From Bradyrhizobium canariense (GTDB lineage: Bacteria > Pseudomonadota > Alphaproteobacteria > Rhizobiales > Xanthobacteraceae), in NCBI RefSeq assembly GCF_018130465.1, contig NZ_JAFCKJ010000001.1:1-64000 (forward strand): 64,000 nt of DNA, given 5' to 3'. Below the pieces are notes generated by a model that was not told the origin of the DNA, did not search any database, and saw only the letters and a program-made list of their open reading frames with translations. Below are positions 56,193 to 64,000 of this stretch, piece after piece; the first letter of the stretch is position 1; the number at the start of each line of letters is the position of its first letter. The position numbers and the translations under genes were made by a program.

Positions 56193-58559
56193 ATGCTCGA
56201 AAAGCACAGCGAGAGTGAGGTTCATGTCGACAAGGTCGAGCAGGGACCTGCGTCCTCGATCGCCTTCGGGCTGGAGCGCATCGGGCTGATCGCAGTCCGG
56301 GCGCCCATCGTCTCCTGCATCGTCCTGCTCGTCCTGATCGTCGGCGCCGTGTTCGGCATCCACCGGATCAAGATCGACGATTCGCTGTCGCAGCTGTTCC
56401 GGTCCAACACGCCGGAATTCCGCCAGTACGAAGCGGTGACCAAGAAGTTCCCGGCCGAGGAATTCGACGTCCTCGTCGTGGTCGAGGGCAAGACCCTGCT
56501 GGCGCGCAACAACCTCGAGAAACTGCGCGACTTCGTCACCGACATGCAGCTCGTCGAGGGTACGCGCGGGCTGGTCTCGCTGTTCTCCGCGCGCCAGGCG
56601 CCGGCGCCGGGCAAGCTTCCCGCCGCGCTGTTCCCGGCCGAGCTGCCCGAGGGCGCGGCCTATGACAAGTTCATCGAGGGCGTCAAAGCCAACGAGATCA
56701 TCCGCGGCAAGCTGCTGTCGGAGGACGGCACGCTGGCGTTGATCGTGCTTTCGCTCGATCCGGAGGTGGTCGCCTCCAGCAAGCTGACCAAGACCGTCGG
56801 CGACATTCGCGCCTTGATGAAGGAAGACCTCAGCGACACCGGGCTCAACGTGCAGCTCTCCGGCGTGCCGGTGATGCAGCTCGAAATCCGCAACGCGGTC
56901 GAGCGCGACGGGCTCACCTACAACATCCTCGGCATTCTCGCCGGCTGTGTCATCGCCATCATCTTCTTCCGCAAGATCTCGTTCATGGTGGCGGCGGCAT
57001 TCCCGCCGATGATCGCGATCCTGCTGGCGCTCGGCGCGCTCGGCTGGGCCAATTTCAATCTCAACATGTTCCTGAACGTGATGACGCCGCTCATCATGGT
57101 CATCAGCTTCTCGGACTCGATGCAGCTCACCTTCGCCGCGCGCGACCGGCTGATCGCGGGCCAGGACAAGTTCACCGCGTTCAAGAACGCGGTGCTGGTG
57201 GTAGGACCGGCCTGCGTGCTGACGCACGGCACCGCCGGCATTTCCTTCATCGCGCTCCAGTTCTCCGACTCCGACCTGATCCGCAAGTTCGGCGAGGCGG
57301 GTCTCGCCGCCACCATCATCGCGCTGGTCGCGGTGTTGTCGCTGGTGCCGGTGTTCGGCGTGCTGCTTGTGCGCAACGAGAAAGTCTTTGCGACCAAGTT
57401 CCAGAGCGCGGATGCCGGCGTGCAGGCGCTGCGCAATTTCTGCTACTGGATCGCGGTGCGCATGGTGGGCCGCCCCGGCCTGTTCAGCCTGATCGCTGTG
57501 CTGTTCGTCGCCGGCCTCGGCGTCATCTACGCCAATCTGGAGCCCCGTTACCGTCTTGCCGACCAGGTGCCGGACAAGCGTCAGGCGGTCGCCGCCAGCG
57601 ACCGGCTCGACGCCAAGCTCACCGGCGCCAACCCGGTCAACGTGCTGATCCAGTTCCCCAAGGGTGAATCGCTCTATTCGCCGGAGACGCTTCAGACCAT
57701 CGCGGACGTGCACGCGACGGTGGAGAAGGCGGCCGGTGTCGGCAATGTCTGGTCGGTCGAGACCCTGCGCCGCTGGCTCGCGGAAAAGGCCGGCAGCGCC
57801 GACGTCGCGACGCTGAAGGAATATGTCAGCGTCATTCCGGAGCATCTGGTGCGTCGGTTCATCGATGCCGAGCAGGACGCCGTCGTGGTCGCAGGCCGCG
57901 TGCCGGACAAGGATTCCAGCCAGCTCCTCCCGATCGTCGACAAGCTCGATTCCGAGCTCGACGCCGTCCGCAAGAAGCATCCCGGCTATGAAGTGGCGGT
58001 CACGGGTCTTGCCGCGATTGCCGCGCGCAATTCGGCCGGCATGATCGAGAAGCTCAACCGCGGGCTCACCGTCGAATTCGCGCTGGTCGCGATTTTCATC
58101 GGCCTTGCCTTCCGCTCCTGGGTCGTGATGTTCGCCTGCATCCTGCCCGGCATCTTCCCGGTGGTGATGTCGGGAACGGTGCTGTGGGCGATGGGCGAGG
58201 GGCTGCAATTCGCCAGCGTCGTGGCGCTGACCGTTTCGTTCGGCCTTGGCTTAAGCGCCACCATCCACTTCCTCAATCGCCTCAGGCTCGAGAGCAAGCC
58301 GGGCGTCGGTTCGGCGCTCGCTGTGGAGCGGGCGACCGTGCTGGTCGGCCCGGCGCTGATCCTGACCACGCTGGTGCTGGCCTGCGGCCTCGTCGTCACC
58401 GTGTTCTCCGACCTGCCATCGCTGCGGCTGTTCGGCTGGCTCAGCGCCTTCTCGATGGTGATGGCGCTCGTCGCCGACCTCTTCATCCTCCGGCCGACGG
58501 CGATGTGGCTGATCAATCTGCACGCCAAGCTTCAGGGCACCGACAAGCCGGCGATCTGA
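56193..58559 (+). CDS. RND-superfamily (MMPL) transporter, possibly hopanoid-related
   Basis: The protein has 788 residues and a duplicated architecture: one membrane helix, a large periplasmic loop, then five to six helices, twice over. It belongs to the MMPL/RND group (COG1033 type) with GISFIALQFSD and helix clusters near 245-410 and 630-775. HpnN, which moves hopanoids to the outer membrane, is of this group but usually longer, so identity with HpnN is uncertain. The position before hpnC-E supports a hopanoid link. Confidence 0.82.
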   Translation: MLEKHSESEVHVDKVEQGPASSIAFGLERIGLIAVRAPIVSCIVLLVLIVGAVFGIHRIKIDDSLSQLFRSNTPEFRQYEAVTKKFPAEEFDVLVVVEGKTLLARNNLEKLRDFVTDMQLVEGTRGLVSLFSARQAPAPGKLPAALFPAELPEGAAYDKFIEGVKANEIIRGKLLSEDGTLALIVLSLDPEVVASSKLTKTVGDIRALMKEDLSDTGLNVQLSGVPVMQLEIRNAVERDGLTYNILGILAGCVIAIIFFRKISFMVAAAFPPMIAILLALGALGWANFNLNMFLNVMTPLIMVISFSDSMQLTFAARDRLIAGQDKFTAFKNAVLVVGPACVLTHGTAGISFIALQFSDSDLIRKFGEAGLAATIIALVAVLSLVPVFGVLLVRNEKVFATKFQSADAGVQALRNFCYWIAVRMVGRPGLFSLIAVLFVAGLGVIYANLEPRYRLADQVPDKRQAVAASDRLDAKLTGANPVNVLIQFPKGESLYSPETLQTIADVHATVEKAAGVGNVWSVETLRRWLAEKAGSADVATLKEYVSVIPEHLVRRFIDAEQDAVVVAGRVPDKDSSQLLPIVDKLDSELDAVRKKHPGYEVAVTGLAAIAARNSAGMIEKLNRGLTVEFALVAIFIGLAFRSWVVMFACILPGIFPVVMSGTVLWAMGEGLQFASVVALTVSFGLGLSATIHFLNRLRLESKPGVGSALAVERATVLVGPALILTTLVLACGLVVTVFSDLPSLRLFGWLSAFSMVMALVADLFILRPTAMWLINLHAKLQGTDKPAI

Positions 58560-58626
58560 GCGGGGTCATCCATCGGACATGGAATCGGCGCGGTCTGGGC
58601 GACTGCGCCGTGTTTCCGAAAAACAA

Positions 58627-58656
58627 CAAGCCCCGGTTCGCGAGAACCGGGGCTTG
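58627..58656. terminator. Bidirectional terminator
   Basis: CAAGCCCCGGTTC and GAACCGGGGCTTG form a perfect 13-bp stem with a GCGA loop. On the minus strand it is followed by TTGTTTTTC, a good tract for the small exported protein gene; on the plus strand it can also stop the transporter transcript. Confidence 0.85.
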
Positions 58657-58680
58657 CTGCTTTCGAAGCGGTAAGAGCTA

Positions 58681-59178
58681 TCAGCCCTTCGTCATCGTGA
58701 TGTTGACGCCGCGGATCTCGCCCTTGGATGAGATCTGCACCGTCTGCTTGGTGCCGTTGGTGCGCAGCGACAAATTGGCGGCAAAGCCGTTGGCCTCGAC
58801 GAACACGTCGATCTGGCCGCCGCCGGCGGTGCCCTGGAGATTGCCGAAGATGTTGCGGCTGGCCTCGCTCCAGTTGCCGGAGATGCGCTCGCCCTGGCTC
58901 GTCACGTCGCTGGTCAGGTCGAACTTGTAGCTGTCGGACGCGCAGTGCAGCGCCTGCTTGAGGTTGAGGCCGCTGCCGGCGACCTTGTAGTCCGCTTTGC
59001 AGCGGATGCGTTCGGTGGAGCCGTCGGACAGCGACACCGTGCCGGTGCCGGTCCATGCGCCGTCGAAACCGGCAAACGGTCCGGACGACTGAGCCTGACT
59101 TGCCGAAACCGAGAACAGCAGCACAGCGCCGATGCCGGCCGCCTTGATTGCCAGTTCAGATCGCCCAAAGAATTTCAT
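58681..59178 (-). CDS. Exported protein of unknown function
   Basis: The protein has 165 residues from the ATG at 59178. A signal peptide (MKFFGRSELAIKAAGIGAVL, cut after SQA) precedes a domain of about 135 residues with DGAWTGTGTVSLSDGSTERIR and C-terminal ISSKGEIRGVNITMTKG. Two Cys (RCKADY, HCASDS) may form a disulfide. I recognise it only as a conserved Bradyrhizobiaceae exported protein. A longer open frame upstream lacks sense and is not used. It is convergent with the transporter gene and ends 24 bp before a terminator. Confidence 0.75.
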   Translation of the reverse strand: MKFFGRSELAIKAAGIGAVLLFSVSASQAQSSGPFAGFDGAWTGTGTVSLSDGSTERIRCKADYKVAGSGLNLKQALHCASDSYKFDLTSDVTSQGERISGNWSEASRNIFGNLQGTAGGGQIDVFVEANGFAANLSLRTNGTKQTVQISSKGEIRGVNITMTKG

Positions 59179-59638
59179 CTCAAATATCCCGTTTTGGAAC
59201 GACGTCCGCTTATCACTAAGAACGTCTCGCCACATCGAAGGTTTAGTGTTCCGAGCCTGTGTCAGGTTCAATGTCTGGCCGCTCCACATGTTGGCATGGC
59301 GAAGCGCGCTTGCCATGGTTCGCCTCCGGGTTCTCTGCGTTTCGGTATGTTTCTGGCGCCCAAGGCAGGATGGAGAGATGCAGCTCTGCAACAGGTGCGC
59401 AGCAAAACGCGGCGCACCTGAATTATGACGTAGTATCAGTCTCTTACATTTGCCAGAGAAGGCGTAGGGAAGACCTGATTTGGTGGACGTGGCGCCAATT
59501 TGGCCGCATTTGCCAGTGCTTGTGCCTTCTCCGAGGCCGCTACTCCCGCGGCGACTTGCCATCAGAACAATCCATTCCGGTCGTCGCCCTGTGCTGTCCG
59601 GGATTGGTGCGATTCTGCCGTCAGAATGAAGGAATACA
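59179..59638. other. Intergenic region between divergent exported proteins
   Basis: These 460 bp hold no supported gene. Open frames here overlap on both strands without domains. The base composition is less GC-rich than the neighbours around 59420-59460. Promoters of both flanking genes should lie here, but no clear -35/-10 pair is seen. Confidence 0.5.
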
Positions 59639-59872
59639 ATGCGTAAGCTTCTCGTCGCTCTCACCTTGCTGTCGGCTTCCCTCTCGACCGCAGCGTTCGC
59701 CCAGCAAGGGCGCGGCACGGACGCCGAGCAGAAGGCCTGCTCGCGCGATGTGCAGAAGCTCTGCCGTCCGGTCATCGACCAGGGCGATTTCACCATCCTG
59801 GCCTGCCTCAAGGAGAACCGGGCCAAGATTTCGCAGGCCTGTGACCAGGTCCTGAAGAACCACAACCAGTAA
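59639..59872 (+). CDS. Small secreted cysteine-rich protein
   Basis: The protein has 77 residues. A signal peptide (MRKLLVALTLLSASLSTAAF, cut after AFA) leaves about 55 residues with four cysteines at 34, 42, 56 and 68, spaced CxxxxxxxC, x13, C, x11, C as in cysteine-rich GLG1-type repeats. Relatives occur through the Rhizobiales with unknown role. AAGGA before the ATG and a terminator at 59891 mark it as its own unit. Confidence 0.82.
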   Translation: MRKLLVALTLLSASLSTAAFAQQGRGTDAEQKACSRDVQKLCRPVIDQGDFTILACLKENRAKISQACDQVLKNHNQ

Positions 59873-59890
59873 GCTCGGCCACTGGCCCAC

Positions 59891-59917
59891 AAAAGGCGGC
59901 CCCCGGGGCCGCCTTTT
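59891..59917 (+). terminator. Intrinsic terminator
   Basis: AAAAGGCGGCC and GGCCGCCTTTT form an 11-bp stem with a 5-base loop, ending in TTTT, 19 bp after the small cysteine-rich gene. Confidence 0.85.
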
Positions 59918-60065
59918 CGGACCTGATCCGCACAGGGCAGCCATCGAGAGACAGGATTGGTTTTGCGGCCGTATTCCCCTATATGGGGGCCGCGGCGGCA
60001 TCGCCGGCACGGGCCCGCGCGAGCAAAAAGCCCTTCCTGTCCAAACGATTGTAGACCAGCCCTCG

Positions 60066-60950
60066 ATGACCTCTGCGAGCGAATTGCGATCCGGCAAGGG
60101 TGAGCGCGACGAGAATTTTCCCGTCGCGTCCTGGATCATTCATCCGCGTCATCGCGCGCTGATCCTGGCGTATTACAATTTCGTCCGCACCGCCGACGAC
60201 ATCGCCGACCACGCCACGCTGCCGCCGGACGAGAAGCTCGCTTATCTCGACCTGCTCGAGGCGGAATTGCTCGGCACGGGCGACACCCAGGCCGAGGCCG
60301 TCAGCTTGCGGCACGCACTGGCCGAACGCGGCATGGCGCCGCGCCACGCGCTCGACGTGCTCATCGCGTTCCGGATGGACGTGACCAAGTTGCGCTACGA
60401 GAATTGGGACGAGGTCATCCACTATTGCCGCTACTCGGCGATGCCGGTCGGCCGCTTCATGCTCGACGTCCATGGTGAGAGCACCGCGACCTGGGCCGCG
60501 TCGGATGCGCTCTGCGCAGCGCTGCAGATCAACAACCACCTTCAGGACTGCGGTAAGGATTTCCGCGAGCTCAACCGCGTCTATCTGCCGCGCGATGCGC
60601 TGGCCGCGAGTGGCGCCTCGGTCGAGCAGCTCGGACTGGCGCAGTCGCCGCCGGCGATGCTGGCCTGCCTTCAGGCTCTCGCCGTGCGCAACGAAGCGCT
60701 GCTCGACGAGGGCAGGTCGCTCAGCGCGGAGATCAGGGATTTCCGCCTCGGCGTCGACGTCTCGGTGATCCAGGCCTATGCCGACCGCATCGTGCGCCTG
60801 TTGAAGGTGCGCGATCCGCTGCGCGAGCGCGTGCACCTGAACAAGCTCGAACTCCTCACCTTCAGCCTCGCCGGCATGATCGGCGAAGTCGGCCGCCGCG
60901 CGATCGGGCGCAAGGCCATTTCCAGACCGGGGACTGCACATGACGCTTGA
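60066..60950 (+). CDS. hpnC: Hydroxysqualene synthase HpnC
   Basis: The protein has 294 residues of the trans-prenyltransferase fold. The first aspartate motif is intact (VRTADDIADH); the second is altered (NNHLQDCGKDFRELNRVYLP), as in HpnC. It converts presqualene diphosphate to hydroxysqualene, between HpnD and HpnE. It overlaps hpnD by 11 bp and starts an operon hpnC-D-E with shc close behind. Confidence 0.93.
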   Translation: MTSASELRSGKGERDENFPVASWIIHPRHRALILAYYNFVRTADDIADHATLPPDEKLAYLDLLEAELLGTGDTQAEAVSLRHALAERGMAPRHALDVLIAFRMDVTKLRYENWDEVIHYCRYSAMPVGRFMLDVHGESTATWAASDALCAALQINNHLQDCGKDFRELNRVYLPRDALAASGASVEQLGLAQSPPAMLACLQALAVRNEALLDEGRSLSAEIRDFRLGVDVSVIQAYADRIVRLLKVRDPLRERVHLNKLELLTFSLAGMIGEVGRRAIGRKAISRPGTAHDA

Positions 60951-61779
60951 GGCGACCTCGCCCGGCGCCAGTTATGGCTCGACCGCATCCGGCAGTTCGT
61001 TCTACGCCGCGATGCGCATCCTGCCGCACGACCAGCGCGAAGCGATGTTCCAGATCTACAGCTTCTGCCGTCAGGTCGACGACATCGCCGATTCCGATGG
61101 TCCGCGCGACGAGCGGCTCGCCGCCCTTCAGGCGTGGCGCAATGACATCGATGCGCTCTACCAGGGCAATCCGCCGCCGCGGCTGAAGGACTACGTCGCC
61201 TCGGTGAAAACCTTCGGCCTCAAGCGCGAGGATTTCCTCGCCATCGTCGACGGCATGGAGATGGACGTGCCGCAGGACATCCGCGCGCCCGACATGGCGA
61301 CGCTGGATCTCTATTGCGATCGCGTCGCGAGCGCCGTGGGGCGGCTGTCAGTCCGGGTGTTTGGCCTGCCGGAAGAAGACGGCATTGAGCTCGCCCATCA
61401 TCTCGGCCGCGCGCTCCAGCTCACCAACATCCTGCGCGACATCGACGAGGACGCGGGCCTCGGCCGGCTCTATCTGCCGCGCGAAGCGCTGCTGCATGCC
61501 GGCATTACCTCCAACGATCCGAACCGCGTGATCGTCGAGCGCGCGCTGCCGAAGGTCTGCCTGCCGCTGGCGCAGCGCGCAAAGGTGTATTTCGAGAAGT
61601 CGGACGAGATCATGAACCGCAACCGGCGCCGCTCGGTGCGCGCGCCGCGGATGATGTCGAAATACTATCATGCCATTCTGGATCTCCTGATCGCGCGCGG
61701 GTTCAACGCGCCGCGTGAGCCGGTGCGTGTGTCGAAGGTCACACGCATCGCCATCCTTCTCCGTTACGCTCTCATCTGA
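60940..61779 (+). CDS. hpnD: Presqualene diphosphate synthase HpnD
   Basis: The protein has 279 residues. Two aspartate motifs are present: CRQVDDIADSDG and NILRDIDEDAGLGRLYLP. It joins two farnesyl diphosphates to presqualene diphosphate. The gene overlaps hpnC at its start and shares one base (TGATG) with hpnE at its end. Confidence 0.94.
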   Translation: MTLEATSPGASYGSTASGSSFYAAMRILPHDQREAMFQIYSFCRQVDDIADSDGPRDERLAALQAWRNDIDALYQGNPPPRLKDYVASVKTFGLKREDFLAIVDGMEMDVPQDIRAPDMATLDLYCDRVASAVGRLSVRVFGLPEEDGIELAHHLGRALQLTNILRDIDEDAGLGRLYLPREALLHAGITSNDPNRVIVERALPKVCLPLAQRAKVYFEKSDEIMNRNRRRSVRAPRMMSKYYHAILDLLIARGFNAPREPVRVSKVTRIAILLRYALI

Positions 61780-63035
61780 TGCAAAAAACAGCTCACATCA
61801 TTGGCGCTGGAATTTCCGGCCTCTCCGCCGCCGTGCGGCTTGCCAATGCCGGCTTCAAGATCGCCGTGCACGAGGCGACGCAGCAGGCCGGCGGCCGCTG
61901 CCGTTCCTATTTCGACGGCGCCACCAATCTCACCATCGACAACGGCAACCATTTGCTGCTGTCCGGCAACAGCCATGCGCGCGCCTATGCGCGCTCGATC
62001 GGCACCGAGGCGGGCCTCGTCGGCCCGGAGCGCGCGCAGTTTCCCTTCGTCGATATCACGACCGGGCAGCGCTGGCAGATCGATCTCGGCGACGGCCGGT
62101 GGCCGACCTGGGTGCTCGACGAGAGCCGCCGCGTCCCCGACACCGGGCTTACCGATTATCTGAAGCTGGCGCCGCTGATCTGGGCGTCGGAAGAGACGCT
62201 GGTTGGCAAGTCCATTCCCTGCGAGGGCGTCCTCTATCAGCGCCTGGTGCAGCCGCTGTTGCTCGCGGCGCTCAACGTCGATCCTCCCGAAGGCTCGGCG
62301 GGGCTTGCCGGCGCGATCGTGCGCGAGACGCTGCTCGCCGGCGGGCAGGCCTGCCGTCCCCTGATCGCGCGCGACGGGCTCAGCGCGGTGCTGATCGAGC
62401 CTGCCGTAACGTTCCTGCAGGAGCGCGGGCACACTGTTCAGCTCGGCCATGAGCTGCGCTCGTTTGCGACCAATGACGGCAAGGTCGGCGCGCTGAATTT
62501 CGGCGGCGAGGATGTGATCCGGATCGGCGAGGGCGACGTCGTCGTGATGGCGGTGCCGCCGCGCGCTGCCTCCAACCTGCTGCCGGGCCTGAAGACGCCG
62601 ACCGAATTCCGCGCCATCGTCAATGCGCATTTCCGCGTTGAGCCGCCAGCGGGATCGGCTCCGATCCTCGGCGTGATCGGCGGCGTCGTGGAATGGCTGT
62701 TTGCGTTCCCGAACCGGCTTTCCGTCACCATCAGCAACGGCGACCGTCTGGTCGACATGCCGCGCGAGGAACTCGCGCAGGCGATCTGGAACGACGTCTG
62801 CAAGGCGGGCGGCGTTTCCGGCGAGCTGCCCCCTTGGCAGATCGTGCGCGAGCGCCGTGCCACATTTGCGGCGACGCCGGCGCAGAATGCTCTGCGTCCA
62901 GGGCCGGTCACTGCGCTGAAAAACCTGTTTCTCGCAGGCGATTGGACTGCTACGGGATTGCCTGCAACCATCGAGGGATCGGTCCGATCCGGTGATCGCG
63001 CCGCCGATCTGGTTCTGGCCGCCAAGGGATACTGA
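61779..63035 (+). CDS. hpnE: Hydroxysqualene dehydroxylase HpnE
   Basis: The protein has 418 residues. The FAD-binding Rossmann motif is GAGISGL near residue 9, with AGGRCRSY after it and the C-terminal FAD part LFLAGDWTATGLPATIEGSV. It reduces hydroxysqualene to squalene, completing the HpnCDE route that replaces squalene synthase. The start overlaps the hpnD stop by one base. Confidence 0.94.
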   Translation: MQKTAHIIGAGISGLSAAVRLANAGFKIAVHEATQQAGGRCRSYFDGATNLTIDNGNHLLLSGNSHARAYARSIGTEAGLVGPERAQFPFVDITTGQRWQIDLGDGRWPTWVLDESRRVPDTGLTDYLKLAPLIWASEETLVGKSIPCEGVLYQRLVQPLLLAALNVDPPEGSAGLAGAIVRETLLAGGQACRPLIARDGLSAVLIEPAVTFLQERGHTVQLGHELRSFATNDGKVGALNFGGEDVIRIGEGDVVVMAVPPRAASNLLPGLKTPTEFRAIVNAHFRVEPPAGSAPILGVIGGVVEWLFAFPNRLSVTISNGDRLVDMPREELAQAIWNDVCKAGGVSGELPPWQIVRERRATFAATPAQNALRPGPVTALKNLFLAGDWTATGLPATIEGSVRSGDRAADLVLAAKGY

Positions 63036-63108
63036 CAGGCGGCCCTGACGGGCATTTGTCCCGATCAATTTCGGCCAATTCAATCGACTATCGGAGCAAT
63101 CGAGCGAG

Positions 63109-64000
63109 ATGGATTCCGTGAACGCGACCAGCCGCGAAGCCCAAGAATTGAGGAACTTGGAATCGAGCATTGCGTCGGCCACCGAAGGCGTCCTCGGCTT
63201 CCAGCAATCCGACGGCCATTGGGTGTTCGAGCTCGAGGCCGATTGCACGATTCCGGCCGAATACGTCCTGCTGCGCCATTATCTCGCCGAGCCGGTCGAT
63301 GCCGTGCTCGAAGCCAAGATCGCCAATTATCTTCGCCGCGTTCAGGGTGCTCATGGCGGCTGGCCGCTGGTGCATGACGGCGAATTCGACATGAGTGCCA
63401 GCGTGAAGGCGTACTTCGCGCTGAAGATGATCGGCGATTCCGCAGACAGCCCGCATATGGTGCGCGCGCGCGAGGCGATCCATTCCCGCGGCGGCGCCAT
63501 TCACAGCAACGTCTTTACGCGCTTCATGCTTGCGATGTTTGGCGTCGTGACCTGGCGCGCGGTACCGGTGCTGCCGATCGAGATCGTGCTGCTGCCGTTC
63601 TGGTCGCCGTTCCACATCAACAAGATCTCCTACTGGGCGCGCACCACCATGGTGCCGCTGATGGTCATCGCCGCGCTGAAGCCACGGGCGAAGAATCCCA
63701 AGGGCGTCGGCATCGACGAGCTGTTCCTGCAGGATCCGCGCTCGATCGGCATGACCGCCAAGGCGCCGCACCAGAGCATGGCCTGGTTCGTGCTGTTCCG
63801 CGCGCTCGACCGCATCCTGCGCGTGGTCGAGCCGATGTTTCCCAAGAGCCTGCGCAAGCGTGCCATCGACGCGGCGCTCGCCTTCACCGAGGAGCGGCTC
63901 AATGGCGAGGACGGCATGGGCGCGATCTATCCGCCGATGGCCAACATCGTCATGATGTACGACGCGCTCGGCAAGGACGAGAACTTCCCGCCGCGTGCGA
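63109..64000 (+). CDS. shc: Squalene-hopene cyclase, 5' part
   Basis: The first 297 codons are present and the gene runs off the window. The cyclase makes hopene from squalene at the membrane. The QW-type repeats GVLGFQQSDGHW and YLRRVQGAHGGWPL near the N-terminus and GRSF-like alpha-barrel segments identify it; the catalytic DXDD motif lies beyond the edge. ATG 63109 was chosen; GTG at 63118 is possible. It starts 73 bp after hpnE and is probably in the same operon. Confidence 0.95.
   Translation, partial: MDSVNATSREAQELRNLESSIASATEGVLGFQQSDGHWVFELEADCTIPAEYVLLRHYLAEPVDAVLEAKIANYLRRVQGAHGGWPLVHDGEFDMSASVKAYFALKMIGDSADSPHMVRAREAIHSRGGAIHSNVFTRFMLAMFGVVTWRAVPVLPIEIVLLPFWSPFHINKISYWARTTMVPLMVIAALKPRAKNPKGVGIDELFLQDPRSIGMTAKAPHQSMAWFVLFRALDRILRVVEPMFPKSLRKRAIDAALAFTEERLNGEDGMGAIYPPMANIVMMYDALGKDENFPPRA

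Noticed and set aside
56175-58208. Open frame of 677 codons on the minus strand
   Set aside because: It is antisense to the RND transporter gene, whose helices and loops are clear. The shadow is rich in charged residues only.
59179-59892. Upstream extension of the small exported protein gene
   Set aside because: The extension would hide the signal peptide that starts at 59178 and overlaps the cysteine-rich gene on the other strand.
1-64000. CRISPR arrays, phage genes, or restriction and defence islands
   Set aside because: No regularly spaced direct repeats, Cas, phage structural, methylase or nuclease genes were found. The repeats present are dispersed inverted repeats.

Overview
The window reads as chromosomal DNA of a Bradyrhizobium-like alphaproteobacterium. 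The evidence is the high GC content with strong third-position GC bias, close recall of known Bradyrhizobium and Rhodopseudomonas proteins (D-tartrate dehydratase, the HpnC/D/E set, HpnP), and at least eight kinds of long palindromic intergenic repeats typical of that group. No rRNA, tRNA or CRISPR array was seen. Most genes look like normal host genes; only the left edge, with an IS5-type element and a cluster of nested palindromic repeats, looks recently rearranged.

Layout. 1-4600: IS element, a His/Gly-rich exported peptide, a quinone-oxidoreductase-like enzyme, and a divergent TetR/SDR pair with two matching operators. 4750-8346: a D-tartrate unit (tarD and dctA, with a divergent LysR regulator and a clear LysR box). 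9178-11967: PEP carboxylase, after 0.8 kb holding a structured repeat. 12123-15948: a Tat-exported SMP-30 protein, then a DUF35 / SCP-x-type thiolase / SDR operon. 16140-21054: an amidase overlapping a DUF2848 gene, two adjacent Fe(II)/2-oxoglutarate dioxygenases (one AlkB), and an MFS transporter. 21032-28159: a homoprotocatechuate meta-cleavage operon (hpaH-F-E-D-G plus a ThDP enzyme) with divergent hpaR and a 16-bp perfect operator palindrome. 28278-31996: dehydrogenase, HpaI-type aldolase and UxaA-type dehydratase. 32179-33982: a PAS protein overlapping a chemoreceptor, resembling a split Aer. 34118-40839: two transglutaminase-fold proteins around a circularly permuted ATP-grasp/alpha-E fusion, a predicted peptide ligase/peptidase module of unknown product, followed by an HD hydrolase. 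41896-51852: mixed metabolic, transport and regulatory genes.

52074-64000: the edge of a hopanoid locus. eutB and eutC, the two subunits of B12-dependent ethanolamine ammonia-lyase, are separated by a B12-binding radical SAM gene recognised as hpnP (hopanoid C-2 methylase). An RND transporter, two small exported proteins, hpnC-hpnD-hpnE (squalene from farnesyl diphosphate) and the 5' part of the squalene-hopene cyclase gene follow. All three proteins of the eutB-hpnP-eutC run are expected to need cobalamin.

The least understood parts are the ATP-grasp/transglutaminase module and the eutB-hpnP-eutC arrangement. Function calls rest on recalled family features and visible motifs, since no searches could be run.
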